A DNA stretch of 64,000 nucleotides, taken from assembly GCA_003149635.1 (NCBI GenBank), contig QCWI01000007.1, positions 1-64,000 of the forward strand, written 5' to 3'. Shown here one piece after another: positions 50,787-60,615 of this stretch. The position numbers and the translations under genes were made by a program. This stretch comes from Fluviicola sp. XM-24bin1 (GTDB lineage Bacteria > Bacteroidota > Bacteroidia > Flavobacteriales_D > Crocinitomicaceae). The notes beneath the pieces were generated by a model, which was given only the letters and a program-made list of their open reading frames with translations, was not told the DNA's origin and did not search any database. The first letter of the stretch is position 1. Each line of letters opens with the position of its first letter.

Positions 50787-53144
50787 ATGAAAAAAATCGT
50801 ACACTTATTAGCCTTCGTTCTTCTGGCAGGAAGCACGCAAGCACAGCAATGTACTGATCTCTTCTTTTCTGAATATGAAGAGGGGTCATCTAGTAACAAG
50901 GCATTTGAAATCTATAACCCAACTGCAGCCGGTATCGATTTGTCGGATTATGTAATCTATCGCAATAACAACGGAGCTACCACTCCATCAGATAGTTTGT
51001 TCCCAGTAGGAATTCTAGCGGCAGGAGATGTTTTTGTGGTGGGGAACCCAGGAGCCAATGCAGCAATTCTAGCTCAATCAGATACGACGCACACCATGAC
51101 ATTTTACAACGGTGATGACGCATTGTATATGGTGAAAATCAGTACGGGTGATACTTTGGATGTTATTGGAGAAATTGGTGTCGATCCAGGTACAGGTTGG
51201 ACAGTAGGAAGCGGTGCTACGAATAACTTTACTTTGATCCGAATGGCGAACATCCAACAAGGAACGAATAACTGGACAGTTGGTACAACACAATGGAACG
51301 TATTTCCTATTGATATGACAGATTCTTTGGGTGCACATTACATGATTGCTTGTGGAGCACCATGTACGCCAACATCATCTACTATTACTCCAATAGCTTG
51401 TGATACTTACACAGCGCCAGACGGAATGGTATATACTTCTTCTGGATCATATACTGCGGTTATTCCAAACGCACAAGGATGTGACAGTACAATTACGGTA
51501 AACCTTACGATTAATACAGCGACAACAAACACAATCACACAAGCAGCTTGTGATTCTTTCGCATTGAACGGAACAACTTATACATTCAGCGGAACTTACA
51601 CACAAACATTAACGAATGCTGTAGGATGTGATAGTATCATTACGTTGAACTTGGATATTACTGCTACTCCAGCAGCGCCAGTAGTTTCAGGAACACTTGA
51701 ATACTGTGATGGTGATACGCCAACAGCATTAACCGTTGCAGGAGCAGGAGCGGTTGATTCATTGATTATCTCAGGTGTTATGGATGCGACGCTTCCTGGA
51801 GGTCTTCCAAAAGTGATTGAATTCTACGTACTAGCGGATATTCCTGATTTGAGTGCTTACGGATTCGGATCAGCGAATAACGGAGGTGGATCAGACGGAG
51901 AAGAGTACACATTTCCAGCGGTATCGGCAATGGCAGGTACATACATTCATGTTGCTACAGATTCTACAAACTTCAATACTTTCCTAGGTTTCTTCCCTGA
52001 TTATGTTGGAGGAACAGCTGGAAATGTGAACGGAGATGATGCGATTGAATTGTTCCACAACGGAGCGGTAATCGACGTATTCGGAGATATTAACGTTGAT
52101 GGAACAGGTCAACCATGGGAATACCTTGATGGATGGGCGTACCGTAAGGACAACGCAGTTCCAAACGGAGGTACTTTCATTATCGGAGAGTGGGATTTCT
52201 CAGGGCCGAACGCGTTGGATAACCAACCAACAAATGCCGGAGCGCCAAATCCATTCCCAATTCAGACATTCTCATACACAGCTCAGAATTCAACCATCAA
52301 CTGGTACGATAATGCGGGATTGACAAACATGGTGGGAACTGGAAACTCATTCATACCTGGAATTACTTCGGGAAGCATTTCATACTACGTGACAGCAACG
52401 AATGCAGGTACTTCAACATGTGTAAGTACAGCAACTCAGGTAGACGTAAACTTTAACGCGCCTCCAGCAGTAACAGCTAATGCATCTGCGACAGATGTTT
52501 GTGAGGGTGAAAACGTTACATTGACAGGTTCTGGTGCGGCGACGTACACTTGGGATAATGGAGTAACAGACGGAGTTGCTTTCGCTGCTACAGCGACAAC
52601 AACGTACAACGTTACGGGAACAGATCAATTCGGATGTACAGGGACGGATGCAGTAGCAATTACTGTAACTCCAGCACCAGCGACAACTTTGGCGGCACAG
52701 CCAACAGTTTGTGATTCCGACGCTGCATTTACATTGTCAGGAGGATCTCCAGCTGGAGGTACTTACTCTGGAACAGGAGTTTCAAACGGAGAGTTTGATC
52801 CATCCGTAGCTGGAATTGGAACATTCACGATCACGTATTCCTACCTTGATACACAATCAGGATGTACGGGAACTGCAACGGCTGACTTGATTGTTAACGA
52901 TTGTGCAAGCATCGCTGAATTGGAGGCGGATGGAATCCTTGTATTCCCGAACCCTACAGCAGATGTGTTGAATGTTCAGACTGTTTCTGAAATTAAGACG
53001 ATCGAAGTTGTTGATTTGTCAGGAATGATCGTGGCGAACGGAACGGATAACTCAGTTTCAGTATTGAATCTTGCACCAGGAATGTACGTGATCAACGTAA
53101 CTACCGAAGCAGGATTGTTCACTAAGACTTTCGTGAAGAAATAA
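50787..53144 (+). CDS. Secreted lamin-tail domain protein, T9SS type A
   Basis: The 785-residue protein has a signal peptide (cleavage near TQAQ) and two lamin-tail-like domains: 'CTDLFFSEYEEGSSSNKAFE' with 'IYNPTAAGIDLSDYVIYRNN' at the start, and a second, divergent one at about residues 325-480 with 'YVLADIPDLSAYGFGSANNG' and 'NGDDAIELFHNGAVIDVFGD'. Two short cysteine-bearing repeats (CDTYTAPDG, CDSFALNG) lie between, and Ig-like units follow to about 715. The C-terminus 'EADGILVFPNPTADVLNVQT' to 'LFTKTFVKK' is a T9SS type A sorting domain. The strong promoter and own terminator suggest high expression. It could be a nuclease-related surface protein, but no nuclease domain is visible. Confidence 0.9.
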   Translation: MKKIVHLLAFVLLAGSTQAQQCTDLFFSEYEEGSSSNKAFEIYNPTAAGIDLSDYVIYRNNNGATTPSDSLFPVGILAAGDVFVVGNPGANAAILAQSDTTHTMTFYNGDDALYMVKISTGDTLDVIGEIGVDPGTGWTVGSGATNNFTLIRMANIQQGTNNWTVGTTQWNVFPIDMTDSLGAHYMIACGAPCTPTSSTITPIACDTYTAPDGMVYTSSGSYTAVIPNAQGCDSTITVNLTINTATTNTITQAACDSFALNGTTYTFSGTYTQTLTNAVGCDSIITLNLDITATPAAPVVSGTLEYCDGDTPTALTVAGAGAVDSLIISGVMDATLPGGLPKVIEFYVLADIPDLSAYGFGSANNGGGSDGEEYTFPAVSAMAGTYIHVATDSTNFNTFLGFFPDYVGGTAGNVNGDDAIELFHNGAVIDVFGDINVDGTGQPWEYLDGWAYRKDNAVPNGGTFIIGEWDFSGPNALDNQPTNAGAPNPFPIQTFSYTAQNSTINWYDNAGLTNMVGTGNSFIPGITSGSISYYVTATNAGTSTCVSTATQVDVNFNAPPAVTANASATDVCEGENVTLTGSGAATYTWDNGVTDGVAFAATATTTYNVTGTDQFGCTGTDAVAITVTPAPATTLAAQPTVCDSDAAFTLSGGSPAGGTYSGTGVSNGEFDPSVAGIGTFTITYSYLDTQSGCTGTATADLIVNDCASIAELEADGILVFPNPTADVLNVQTVSEIKTIEVVDLSGMIVANGTDNSVSVLNLAPGMYVINVTTEAGLFTKTFVKK

Positions 53145-53167
53145 AGAAACACAACCCACTTTTTACA

Positions 53168-53202
53168 AACCCTGACATCCGAAAGGATCGTCAGGGTTTT
53201 TT
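53168..53202 (+). terminator. Terminator of the lamin-tail gene
   Basis: AACCCTGAC at 53168-53176 pairs perfectly with GTCAGGGTT at 53190-53198 and is followed by a T run, 24 bases after the stop codon. Confidence 0.88.
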
Positions 53203-53223
53203 GTTGTCTAAATTCTATTTCTT

Positions 53224-56094
53224 CTAGCCTAGTTTGTTCGCTTGTTCATTGGCTTTTCGCATTATTTCATCGGCTTTTTGATTGGCTGTGTTTTCAATTC
53301 CGATTGCTTTTTTCTCGCCTTCTTCACGAACTTTTTTGGCCCCCGCTTCTGCAATCTTCTTTTTTACCGGGTTGTTTCCGGCTTCTTCAATCATTTGTTG
53401 TGCGATTTTTTCCGCTTCGGCACGTGCTGCATCCGCTGCTCGCTTCCCTTCCGCTTTCACTTGATCGGCTCGTTTTTGGGCATCTTCCAGAATTTTCTTT
53501 TTCTGTGCTTCAATTTCCGCTTTGATTTCCTCACTTTTATCGTCGATAATAGTTTGAACGCTGTCTCTGATTGTCTCCTTTACGTCTTCAATAATATTGC
53601 CTACTTTGTCTTTTACTGCTTGACGTAAAACATCTGGGAGGTCTGTAGTGATCTTTGGATTTTTCACATCTCCAATCGCGAAAACATTGACTTTAATGTT
53701 TGGAGGGAGTTCACCCACTTTAATGTTTGGATGCAAACCATTTGCCATGGTTAAGTCTTTCTCTACTTCCTTAAGAAGCTTTTCAGGGATTTGTTCCTTT
53801 GGAATGTCCATCGCAAATTTGTAATTCATCTCCTTCTCTAAAGTGGTGTAACCGGAAACCTTAGTTGGAATTTTTCCAAGTTTCACATCGAACGGTGTGA
53901 GCATCACTTTTCCGTCGTTCACCGAAAAACGCGCCTTAAAATTGTCGATGGTACGATTCGAGATGTTCTTTAACTGTGTCGCTTTTTCAATTTTTCCAAG
54001 TAGCGGAACGTCTGTTATAGCCAGTGACCTACTACTAATATCCCCATTACTCGAAATAGAATTTAAAATGGGCATCAAATTATCATCAAGATTAGAACTC
54101 ATCGAAAAATTCGAGGAAATCCGTCCTTTGGCATATTGTGCAATAGGGGCAAGTTTTCCTACAGTTAAGAAGTTTTTGGTGAGTTCTGCAATTTCAACCT
54201 CTTTGAGATGGTATGAGAAATCAAATTTTGGGTTTTTATGGTCTCGTGTGTCGTAGCTTCCATCCAGGCCAATCCTACCTCCCATGGCGAGCATCGAGAA
54301 ATTTTTCAGAGTTGCCACTTCATTGTTAATCGATGTTCTGCCTTGAATTTGATTTGCAATGATACCATTGTATTTCGCTTTAGAAATAGCTGTATTAAGC
54401 TCGAAATCAATATTTGCTGGCACGAGGGTTGGACCGGATTCAGCCGGTGCAGAGAAATCTTTCTTAGATGCTTTTTTGACAGGTTTCTCTGGCTCACTTT
54501 CTGGATATACATTCATGAGAGCATCCAAATCGAGATATGTACTGCTGAAGTCAAATTTTCCAGCTAGCTGTCCATCTTCTTTAAAGAGATATTCGAAGTA
54601 TTTAGAGATGAGCCCCTTCATTTGAAAGTCGGATGCTCCTAATTTCGCATCTAATTCTGTAATCTCCAGTTGTGCCGGCGAAAATTTAATGTTCATTCGG
54701 CTGATACTCACATCCTCCGTTAATGTCGTAGATGCATATTTCATTTTTTGAAGATCAATCATTCCTTTTGCATCGAATTCGTCGTAATTCCCGGACTCTG
54801 CAGAGGACATTTTTCCTTTTAGATCAACGTTAGCGTCTAAAATTCCTGAATAGGATTCATTTTTGGCAAGAGGGATATAATCCTTTATTGTTGTTAAATC
54901 CATATTGGCATGAACCCCTGTTGTAACCAAAGGGTCGATTTCAAGGTTGCGCATGGATAAATTTACATCCAGCGTATTTTTTCCAAGTTCGGCATGGAAT
55001 TCAGGAATATCCACGGTTATTTTGTTGAAGTCCGACCCTCCCGGGAATTTCGACCCAGCATCAATCTTAATGTTCGTTATTTTGCCCGAAAGCACTTTGT
55101 AATTTACGCCACCTTTAGACACTTTCAAGGAGAAGTCCCAGGCTGGCATATTCACATCGTCCATTTTTCCTTTGAGTATGCCATTAAGTGCCAAGCTTCC
55201 TGAACTGACCATACTTTCATATCCCGTTCTATAAAAGGCAGGAATCAAGGAAAGGAAGTCTTTGAAGGAGGTTTGAGATGCATCTAGTTTTAAGTCCATG
55301 TTATCATAACCCTCAAACATTTCATAATATCCTTCCAGTGAGCACGAAACTTGGTTTAGTTTGATTTTGTTGTCCTTAAACGTAAACTTCGATGATTTCT
55401 CGGTAAACTCCATCAGAAGGTTCACTTTCGCATCAGTTTTTACTTCCGTCAGGTAATTTACACCGTACATTCGATAAGTACACTTCTCGACGTCAGAAAC
55501 AGTTTCGAAGTTAAACTTGTCTGCAGTAAGATCTCCTTTTCCTGTGTGATCTAAGTTGTGCAGGACCATGAACATATCATATAGCTGATCATCGTATCGA
55601 ATTTGTCCATCGGTAATTGAGTATTCCTTCAAACTTAATTTGAAATTGGAAGGTTCTTCCATTTCCTCTTTCGTTTTTTCACTGTCCGACTTTACAATAT
55701 CATAATTTGCCTTCCCGTCTTCCAATATGCGAATATCAATCACGGGCTTATCAATGTGGATCTCGTCAACTTCGATTTGTTCTCCAAATAACACACTCCA
55801 GAATCCAACGTGTGCCGTCATTTTTTCCATTTTGACTAAATCCACATCCTGAAATGCATCTTTTCCGGTAAGTTTTGTATCGTAAAGTTCAATGGTCATA
55901 TTCGGAAAAGTGCTTATAAACGTGAGATCAAAATCTCCTACCGTAAGTTCTGCGTTGAGGTTCTTATTTACTTCATCCACAACCATTTCCTTGATCTGAT
56001 TCTTAAAGACAATTGGAATAAGAATGAGCAACAAAATCATTACAAGAAAGCTGATTCCAGTCCATTTTAATGCTTTTTTGATGCGTTTCTTCAT
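53224..56094 (-). CDS. AsmA family envelope protein
   Basis: The 956-residue protein starts with a membrane anchor ('ALKWTGISFLVMILLLILIP'), followed by the AsmA N-terminal domain ('VVDEVNKNLNAELTVGDFDL' and 'TFISTFPNMTIELYDTKLTG'). The middle is made of repeated beta-rich segments of the bridge-like lipid-transfer type. The C-terminal domain has 'GNLSSNFSMSSNLDD'-like text ('KGRISSNFSMSSNLDDNLMP') and 'FKARFSVNDGKVMLTPFDVK', as in AsmA C-termini. The last 130 residues are an Ala/Lys/Glu-rich coiled coil, an unusual extension. AsmA-like proteins link inner and outer membranes and influence lipid balance. It converges with the lamin-tail gene. Confidence 0.9.
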   Translation of the reverse strand: MKKRIKKALKWTGISFLVMILLLILIPIVFKNQIKEMVVDEVNKNLNAELTVGDFDLTFISTFPNMTIELYDTKLTGKDAFQDVDLVKMEKMTAHVGFWSVLFGEQIEVDEIHIDKPVIDIRILEDGKANYDIVKSDSEKTKEEMEEPSNFKLSLKEYSITDGQIRYDDQLYDMFMVLHNLDHTGKGDLTADKFNFETVSDVEKCTYRMYGVNYLTEVKTDAKVNLLMEFTEKSSKFTFKDNKIKLNQVSCSLEGYYEMFEGYDNMDLKLDASQTSFKDFLSLIPAFYRTGYESMVSSGSLALNGILKGKMDDVNMPAWDFSLKVSKGGVNYKVLSGKITNIKIDAGSKFPGGSDFNKITVDIPEFHAELGKNTLDVNLSMRNLEIDPLVTTGVHANMDLTTIKDYIPLAKNESYSGILDANVDLKGKMSSAESGNYDEFDAKGMIDLQKMKYASTTLTEDVSISRMNIKFSPAQLEITELDAKLGASDFQMKGLISKYFEYLFKEDGQLAGKFDFSSTYLDLDALMNVYPESEPEKPVKKASKKDFSAPAESGPTLVPANIDFELNTAISKAKYNGIIANQIQGRTSINNEVATLKNFSMLAMGGRIGLDGSYDTRDHKNPKFDFSYHLKEVEIAELTKNFLTVGKLAPIAQYAKGRISSNFSMSSNLDDNLMPILNSISSNGDISSRSLAITDVPLLGKIEKATQLKNISNRTIDNFKARFSVNDGKVMLTPFDVKLGKIPTKVSGYTTLEKEMNYKFAMDIPKEQIPEKLLKEVEKDLTMANGLHPNIKVGELPPNIKVNVFAIGDVKNPKITTDLPDVLRQAVKDKVGNIIEDVKETIRDSVQTIIDDKSEEIKAEIEAQKKKILEDAQKRADQVKAEGKRAADAARAEAEKIAQQMIEEAGNNPVKKKIAEAGAKKVREEGEKKAIGIENTANQKADEIMRKANEQANKLG

Positions 56095-56222
56095 GAGAGA
56101 AAATTACTTGTTTGAGTATTAAATGAAAATAATTAAATTAATTTATGATACATATAAACGAAACTTATTGTTGTTAAATTTTACTAATCCCAGATTCGCT
56201 CAAATCGAAGCCATTTAGGTTG

Positions 56223-56230
56223 TATCTTTG
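56223..56230 (+). promoter_or_regulatory. -7 promoter element of the cytochrome c assembly gene
   Basis: TATCTTTG matches TAnnTTTG. The in-frame TTG at 56228 lies inside it, so the ATG at 56249 is the likely start. Confidence 0.6.
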
Positions 56231-56248
56231 TGTCGAAATTCTACTTGC

Positions 56249-59200
56249 ATGGAACGAATAGCTCAGGAGTTTTTTTCAATGCGCATGATGGTTGTCGCGT
56301 TGTTTGTATTTCTTGTCTCAATCGGATTGGCAACTTTTGCTGAAACCGTTTATGATACACAAACCGCACGATTGCTCATCTACGATGCGCCTTGGTTCAT
56401 GATCCTCTTGTTGTACTTGTGTGCAGGAATGATCGCAAACATCTTCAAATACAGAATGTTTCGAGCCGAGAAAATTGCTATTCTAACCTTCCACTTGGCA
56501 TTCATCGTAATGATAATCGGCGCTGCCGTAACGCGCTTTTATGGTTTTGACGGACTGATGCAAATTCGCGAGGGAGCTACTTCGGATTTCATGTTTAGTT
56601 CCGATCCTTACTTACTCGTTGAAGTATTCGATGAAGAAGACAGAACGCCGTGGGAGAGAAAGCAATTGATGTCAGAGGCTGTAGATCCTTCGTTTGAAGT
56701 AGAAATTCCATTGAAGAAAGCCAACGGACAAATCAAACAAAATGTTGTTCTGGAATGCGTCGATTATAAAAAGAACATGATCGATTCATTGGTGACGCGA
56801 AAGGATATCAAGGAAACTGCGCTTGGGTTTGCGATCAGTAGTACGCAACCGGAGTTCGTTTCTGAAGGATCTGTTTTAATGCTTGGGCAATTGCCACTTT
56901 CCTACGAAATGGAAAACCCAGCACCGGGAATCCATGTTTGGAAGGAAGGGAACAAGTTCAAAATGAAATCCAGTATTGGATTGCGTTCTCTAGCGATGAC
57001 AGAATTGCGTGCTATTCGTGAAAGTGGAGAAGCACCGGCAGATTCATTGTACGATGTTGTGTATCCAGATTCTGTAATTACGCTAGAAATGGCAAAATTG
57101 TACAATGTTCAGGGACAACAATTTGTTCTAAAGGAAATCAAAAAGAATACCGGACGCGTATTGATGAAATCACCGATCAAGGACGCAGCACCCGATTACT
57201 TGTTTGTTCGTTTGAGAAGTAAAGGGAAGGTGAGTGAAGTGTACAAGATACCAGGTGGATTCAAGCGTAAAGCAGAGGGGTACCAACAACGCGTTAAGTT
57301 CGCCGGACTGAATTTCGTGATCGGATACGGTTCCAAACGCATTCCTTTGCCATTTAAAATCAAATGTGAAGACTTCCGATTAGAGCGCTACGAAAGCTCC
57401 AGTCAGCCGTCTTCGTATGAAAGTGATTTGGTAATTATGGACTCAATCGGCCCGGGCAATGTCAAGCGCATTAAAAAGAATCTCTTCATGAACAACGTGG
57501 TGGATTACGCGGGATATCGTGTTTTCCAATCTGCCTACGACGAAGACGAGAAAGGAACGATTCTAAGTGTGAACTATGATTGGTGGGGAACCAATATTTC
57601 TTACCTGGGATATTTGCTCATGGGACTCGGAATGGTATTGGCGTTGATTGCACCAGCTGGACGCACCAGAGAGCTGATCAGAAAAATCAAGAAATTGGAA
57701 GAGAAACGCAGCAAGCTTTCAACCATCGCAATTCTCATTGCTATGTCCGTTGGACTCTCAGCAACGGCCCAGAACGATTCGGTTCAGGGGGATCAGGTTG
57801 TAGTGGAAGAAGGTCATGAAGGCCACAATCACGACGGTCATGATCATTCGGGGCACGTTCATACAGTGGATTCTACCTCAAGCGCTGAAATGCAGCCACC
57901 GGCACCGACCCAGCCGCCGAAGCAAGGCAAGATGTACATCATGTCCGAAGAGCACTCAAACGAATTAGCTTCTCTTTTGGTGCACAGTGACGTACACAAG
58001 CGCCACATGCCATTGCATACTTTGTGTGAGCAGTTACTACGTAAAATCCACCGTGGAAATACCTACAAGGGCTACAACGCGGTTCAGGTAATTATGGGGA
58101 TGCATATGAATCAGAATTTCTGGGCATATGAAAAAGTGATTTACGTTTCGAGCAAGGGAGATTTACGAAAGAAATTAGGCGTAGAAACGTATGCTTCTTA
58201 TTTGGATTTATTTGATGAGAAGACAGGTCGATTCAAGCTTGAGAAAGAATTGAACAAAGCCTTCCAAAAACGCGAAGTGGATCGTAATGAGGAGGAAAAA
58301 CAACTTATCAAACTTGCGGAGAAGCACGAGATTTACATCAATATCTTAAGTCCGGATTGGACGTACATGCGCATTCTTCCGAAGGTGGATGAAGACGGTG
58401 TAGAACGCTGGACAACTATTTTGAACTTTAAACCGGATTCGGAAGAATTCAAAGTGGCACTGGATTACTTCGGAGCACTGAATCTCGCGGTAATGGGGAA
58501 AGGTGGCTACGGATTGGCGTCCGATAAATTGGAGAAATTAAAATCCTACCAGCGCGAAAAATCAAAGCAAGATTTACCATCAGAAACAGTCGTCGATATT
58601 GAGATTGCTTACAACAAAATGGAAATTGTAAAACGTGCGTATCAAGCATACGGTTTGATAGGTTTCGTGCTCCTAATTTGTTTCCTATTCGGGCTTTTGT
58701 CTAAAAATGGGAAGGCGCCACGATGGGTTCGAATTACAGAGTTGGTTTGTTTTTGGGCCGCCGTATTAACCACCTTATATTTTGCTGCAGGATTGGTATT
58801 CCGAGCTTTGATTTCTGGTCACGTGCCTTGGAGCGATGGATACGAGGCCTTGTTGTTTATTTCCCTCGTGACTGTGGTAATCGGACTTGTTCTTTGGAGA
58901 GTTAGTAAAGTGATCCTCGCAGCGGCTTGTATTCTGGCGTTCTTCCTACTCTTTGTAAGTAGTTTGAATATCCTTGATCCTGAAATCACAAAATTGCAGC
59001 CGGTTCTGAAATCCTACTGGTTGAAAATTCACGTAGCGATCATTACTGGAAGTTACGCGCCATTGGGGATTGGAGCAATGTTAGGGTTCGTTAACTTGAT
59101 CTTGTACATTGCACGAAACGAAAGCAACAAAGAACGCCTTGGTTTGACGATCAAGCAGATCACGTACATCACAGAAATTGTAATCACAATTGGAGTGATC

Positions 59201-59785
59201 ATGCTTACTATAGGTACCTTCCTTGGCGGTGTTTGGGCGAACGAGTCATGGGGACGTTACTGGGCATGGGATCCGAAAGAAACGTGGGCACTAGTTGCCA
59301 TCTTAGCGTACGGAATTTTGTTACACTTGCGCTTCATTCCGGGGGTGAAAGACAATTTTACCTTCAATGCTGTTTCCCTCTGGGGATACTCAACGATCTT
59401 GTTTACATTCTTCGGAGTGAACTTCTATCTCGTTGGGTTGCACTCGTATGCGAATGGAGAAGGATTGGCAGAATTCCCGACTTGGTTGAGTCTTGTTGGA
59501 GCCGGATTCTACCTGTTCACGGAAATTGCATCCTTCAGAAATCAAATGCATAAGAGTAAAGGCGGTGCGATTCCATCCGTGTACTTCATACGTAAATTGT
59601 CAATTCTTTGTTCGCTAATCGTAGGAGTGGCGATCATGATGATGATATTCAAGATTTCACCAGTGGCAACCATTATGCAGAACGCAGGGATTATTCTCGC
59701 CTTGATTATTGTAACTACAGGAATCCAATACATTTTGGGTGGAAGAAAAGGAGATCAAAACCAAACTGTCGAAATTATAGACTGA
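56249..59785 (+). CDS. Fused ResB-CcsA cytochrome c assembly protein
   Basis: The 1178-residue protein joins ResB- and CcsA-like parts of System II cytochrome c maturation, which carries heme across the membrane and attaches it to CxxCH apocytochromes. The N-terminal half has four hydrophobic segments and a large ResB-like domain, then 'LIAMSVGLSATAQNDS', a signal-peptide-like helix around residue 500, and a His-rich linker 'GHEGHNHDGHDHSGHVHT' (about 525-545). The C-terminal half has eight hydrophobic segments and the heme-binding 'WANESWGRYWAWDPKETWAL'. It serves cytochromes such as the one at 14531. Its stop overlaps the ATG of bshB1 by one base. Confidence 0.92.
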   Translation: MERIAQEFFSMRMMVVALFVFLVSIGLATFAETVYDTQTARLLIYDAPWFMILLLYLCAGMIANIFKYRMFRAEKIAILTFHLAFIVMIIGAAVTRFYGFDGLMQIREGATSDFMFSSDPYLLVEVFDEEDRTPWERKQLMSEAVDPSFEVEIPLKKANGQIKQNVVLECVDYKKNMIDSLVTRKDIKETALGFAISSTQPEFVSEGSVLMLGQLPLSYEMENPAPGIHVWKEGNKFKMKSSIGLRSLAMTELRAIRESGEAPADSLYDVVYPDSVITLEMAKLYNVQGQQFVLKEIKKNTGRVLMKSPIKDAAPDYLFVRLRSKGKVSEVYKIPGGFKRKAEGYQQRVKFAGLNFVIGYGSKRIPLPFKIKCEDFRLERYESSSQPSSYESDLVIMDSIGPGNVKRIKKNLFMNNVVDYAGYRVFQSAYDEDEKGTILSVNYDWWGTNISYLGYLLMGLGMVLALIAPAGRTRELIRKIKKLEEKRSKLSTIAILIAMSVGLSATAQNDSVQGDQVVVEEGHEGHNHDGHDHSGHVHTVDSTSSAEMQPPAPTQPPKQGKMYIMSEEHSNELASLLVHSDVHKRHMPLHTLCEQLLRKIHRGNTYKGYNAVQVIMGMHMNQNFWAYEKVIYVSSKGDLRKKLGVETYASYLDLFDEKTGRFKLEKELNKAFQKREVDRNEEEKQLIKLAEKHEIYINILSPDWTYMRILPKVDEDGVERWTTILNFKPDSEEFKVALDYFGALNLAVMGKGGYGLASDKLEKLKSYQREKSKQDLPSETVVDIEIAYNKMEIVKRAYQAYGLIGFVLLICFLFGLLSKNGKAPRWVRITELVCFWAAVLTTLYFAAGLVFRALISGHVPWSDGYEALLFISLVTVVIGLVLWRVSKVILAAACILAFFLLFVSSLNILDPEITKLQPVLKSYWLKIHVAIITGSYAPLGIGAMLGFVNLILYIARNESNKERLGLTIKQITYITEIVITIGVIMLTIGTFLGGVWANESWGRYWAWDPKETWALVAILAYGILLHLRFIPGVKDNFTFNAVSLWGYSTILFTFFGVNFYLVGLHSYANGEGLAEFPTWLSLVGAGFYLFTEIASFRNQMHKSKGGAIPSVYFIRKLSILCSLIVGVAIMMMIFKISPVATIMQNAGIILALIIVTTGIQYILGGRKGDQNQTVEIID

Positions 59786-60504
59786 TGAGTAAGTTGGACA
59801 TTTTAGCATTTGCGGCACATCCTGATGATGTGGAATTGTCTTGTTCTGGAACGGTAATCAAGCATGTTGATGCAGGATTGCACGTTGGAATCGTTGATTT
59901 GACACAAGGGGAGATGGGATCTCGCGGAACCATCGATACGCGCTACGAAGAAGCGGCGAATGCATCCAAAATTATGGGGGTTTCGGAACGTGTCAATTTG
60001 AAAATGGAAGATGGACTTTTCGAAATCAATGAAGCCAGCAAACGACTAATCGTTGAACAAATCCGCCGATTCCGGCCAGAGATTGTTCTTGCCAATGCAG
60101 TTTCAGATCGACATCCTGATCATGGACGAGCGTCACAATTGGTTTCTGAAGCATGTTTTCTTGCGGGACTTATCAAATTTGAAACGGAATGGAACGGCGA
60201 GGCACAACAAGCCTTCCGACCAAAAGCCGTGTATCATTACATTCAAGATCGTTATCTCAAACCGGATTTTGTGGTCGATGTGACAGAAGTAGCAGAGCGT
60301 AAAATGGAAGCCATCCAAGCCTACAAAACGCAGTTCTTTCAACCCGGGCAAGATGGGCCAAAGACACCTATCTCAGGCAAAGATTTCATGGATTTTATCT
60401 GGGTTAGAATGCATGAAATGGGTAGGCAAGCAGGCTTTACCTGTGGCGAAGGCTTCACTGTAGAGCGATTTCCGGGTGTTAATTTATTAACGGACTTAAA
60501 GTAA
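59785..60504 (+). CDS. bshB1: Bacillithiol biosynthesis deacetylase
   Basis: BshB1 deacetylates N-acetylglucosaminyl malate to glucosaminyl malate, the step before BshC (31351). The 239-residue protein is a LmbE-like zinc hydrolase: 'FAAHPDDVELSCSGTVIKHV' with the metal-binding AHPDD, 'LTQGEMGSRGT', 'NAVSDRHPDHGRASQLVSEA' with the second HPDH, and 'FVVDVTEVAERKMEAIQAYK'. The start is the ATG overlapping the ccsA stop (TGATG); a longer frame from 59608 lies within the upstream gene and lacks the motif start. The one-base overlap shows coupling to the cytochrome assembly gene. Confidence 0.93.
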   Translation: MSKLDILAFAAHPDDVELSCSGTVIKHVDAGLHVGIVDLTQGEMGSRGTIDTRYEEAANASKIMGVSERVNLKMEDGLFEINEASKRLIVEQIRRFRPEIVLANAVSDRHPDHGRASQLVSEACFLAGLIKFETEWNGEAQQAFRPKAVYHYIQDRYLKPDFVVDVTEVAERKMEAIQAYKTQFFQPGQDGPKTPISGKDFMDFIWVRMHEMGRQAGFTCGEGFTVERFPGVNLLTDLK

Positions 60505-60566
60505 AATTCCACATCGTGTTAACGTCATGTTAACGCCCTCATCTATTTTTTAAGCAACAGTGCCCG

Positions 60567-60574
60567 TAGTTTTG
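60567..60574 (+). promoter_or_regulatory. -7 promoter element of the broken T9SS gene
   Basis: TAGTTTTG matches TAnnTTTG, 41 bases before the ATG at 60616. A long leader is possible. Confidence 0.5.
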
Positions 60575-60615
60575 CGTCAGACTAACTGATAACTGACCAG
60601 ATTAAGTACACGACT

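Noticed and set aside
59608-59784. Upstream extension of bshB1
   Set aside because: The added 59 residues lie inside the ResB-CcsA gene in another frame and precede the conserved MSKLDILAFAAHPDD start.
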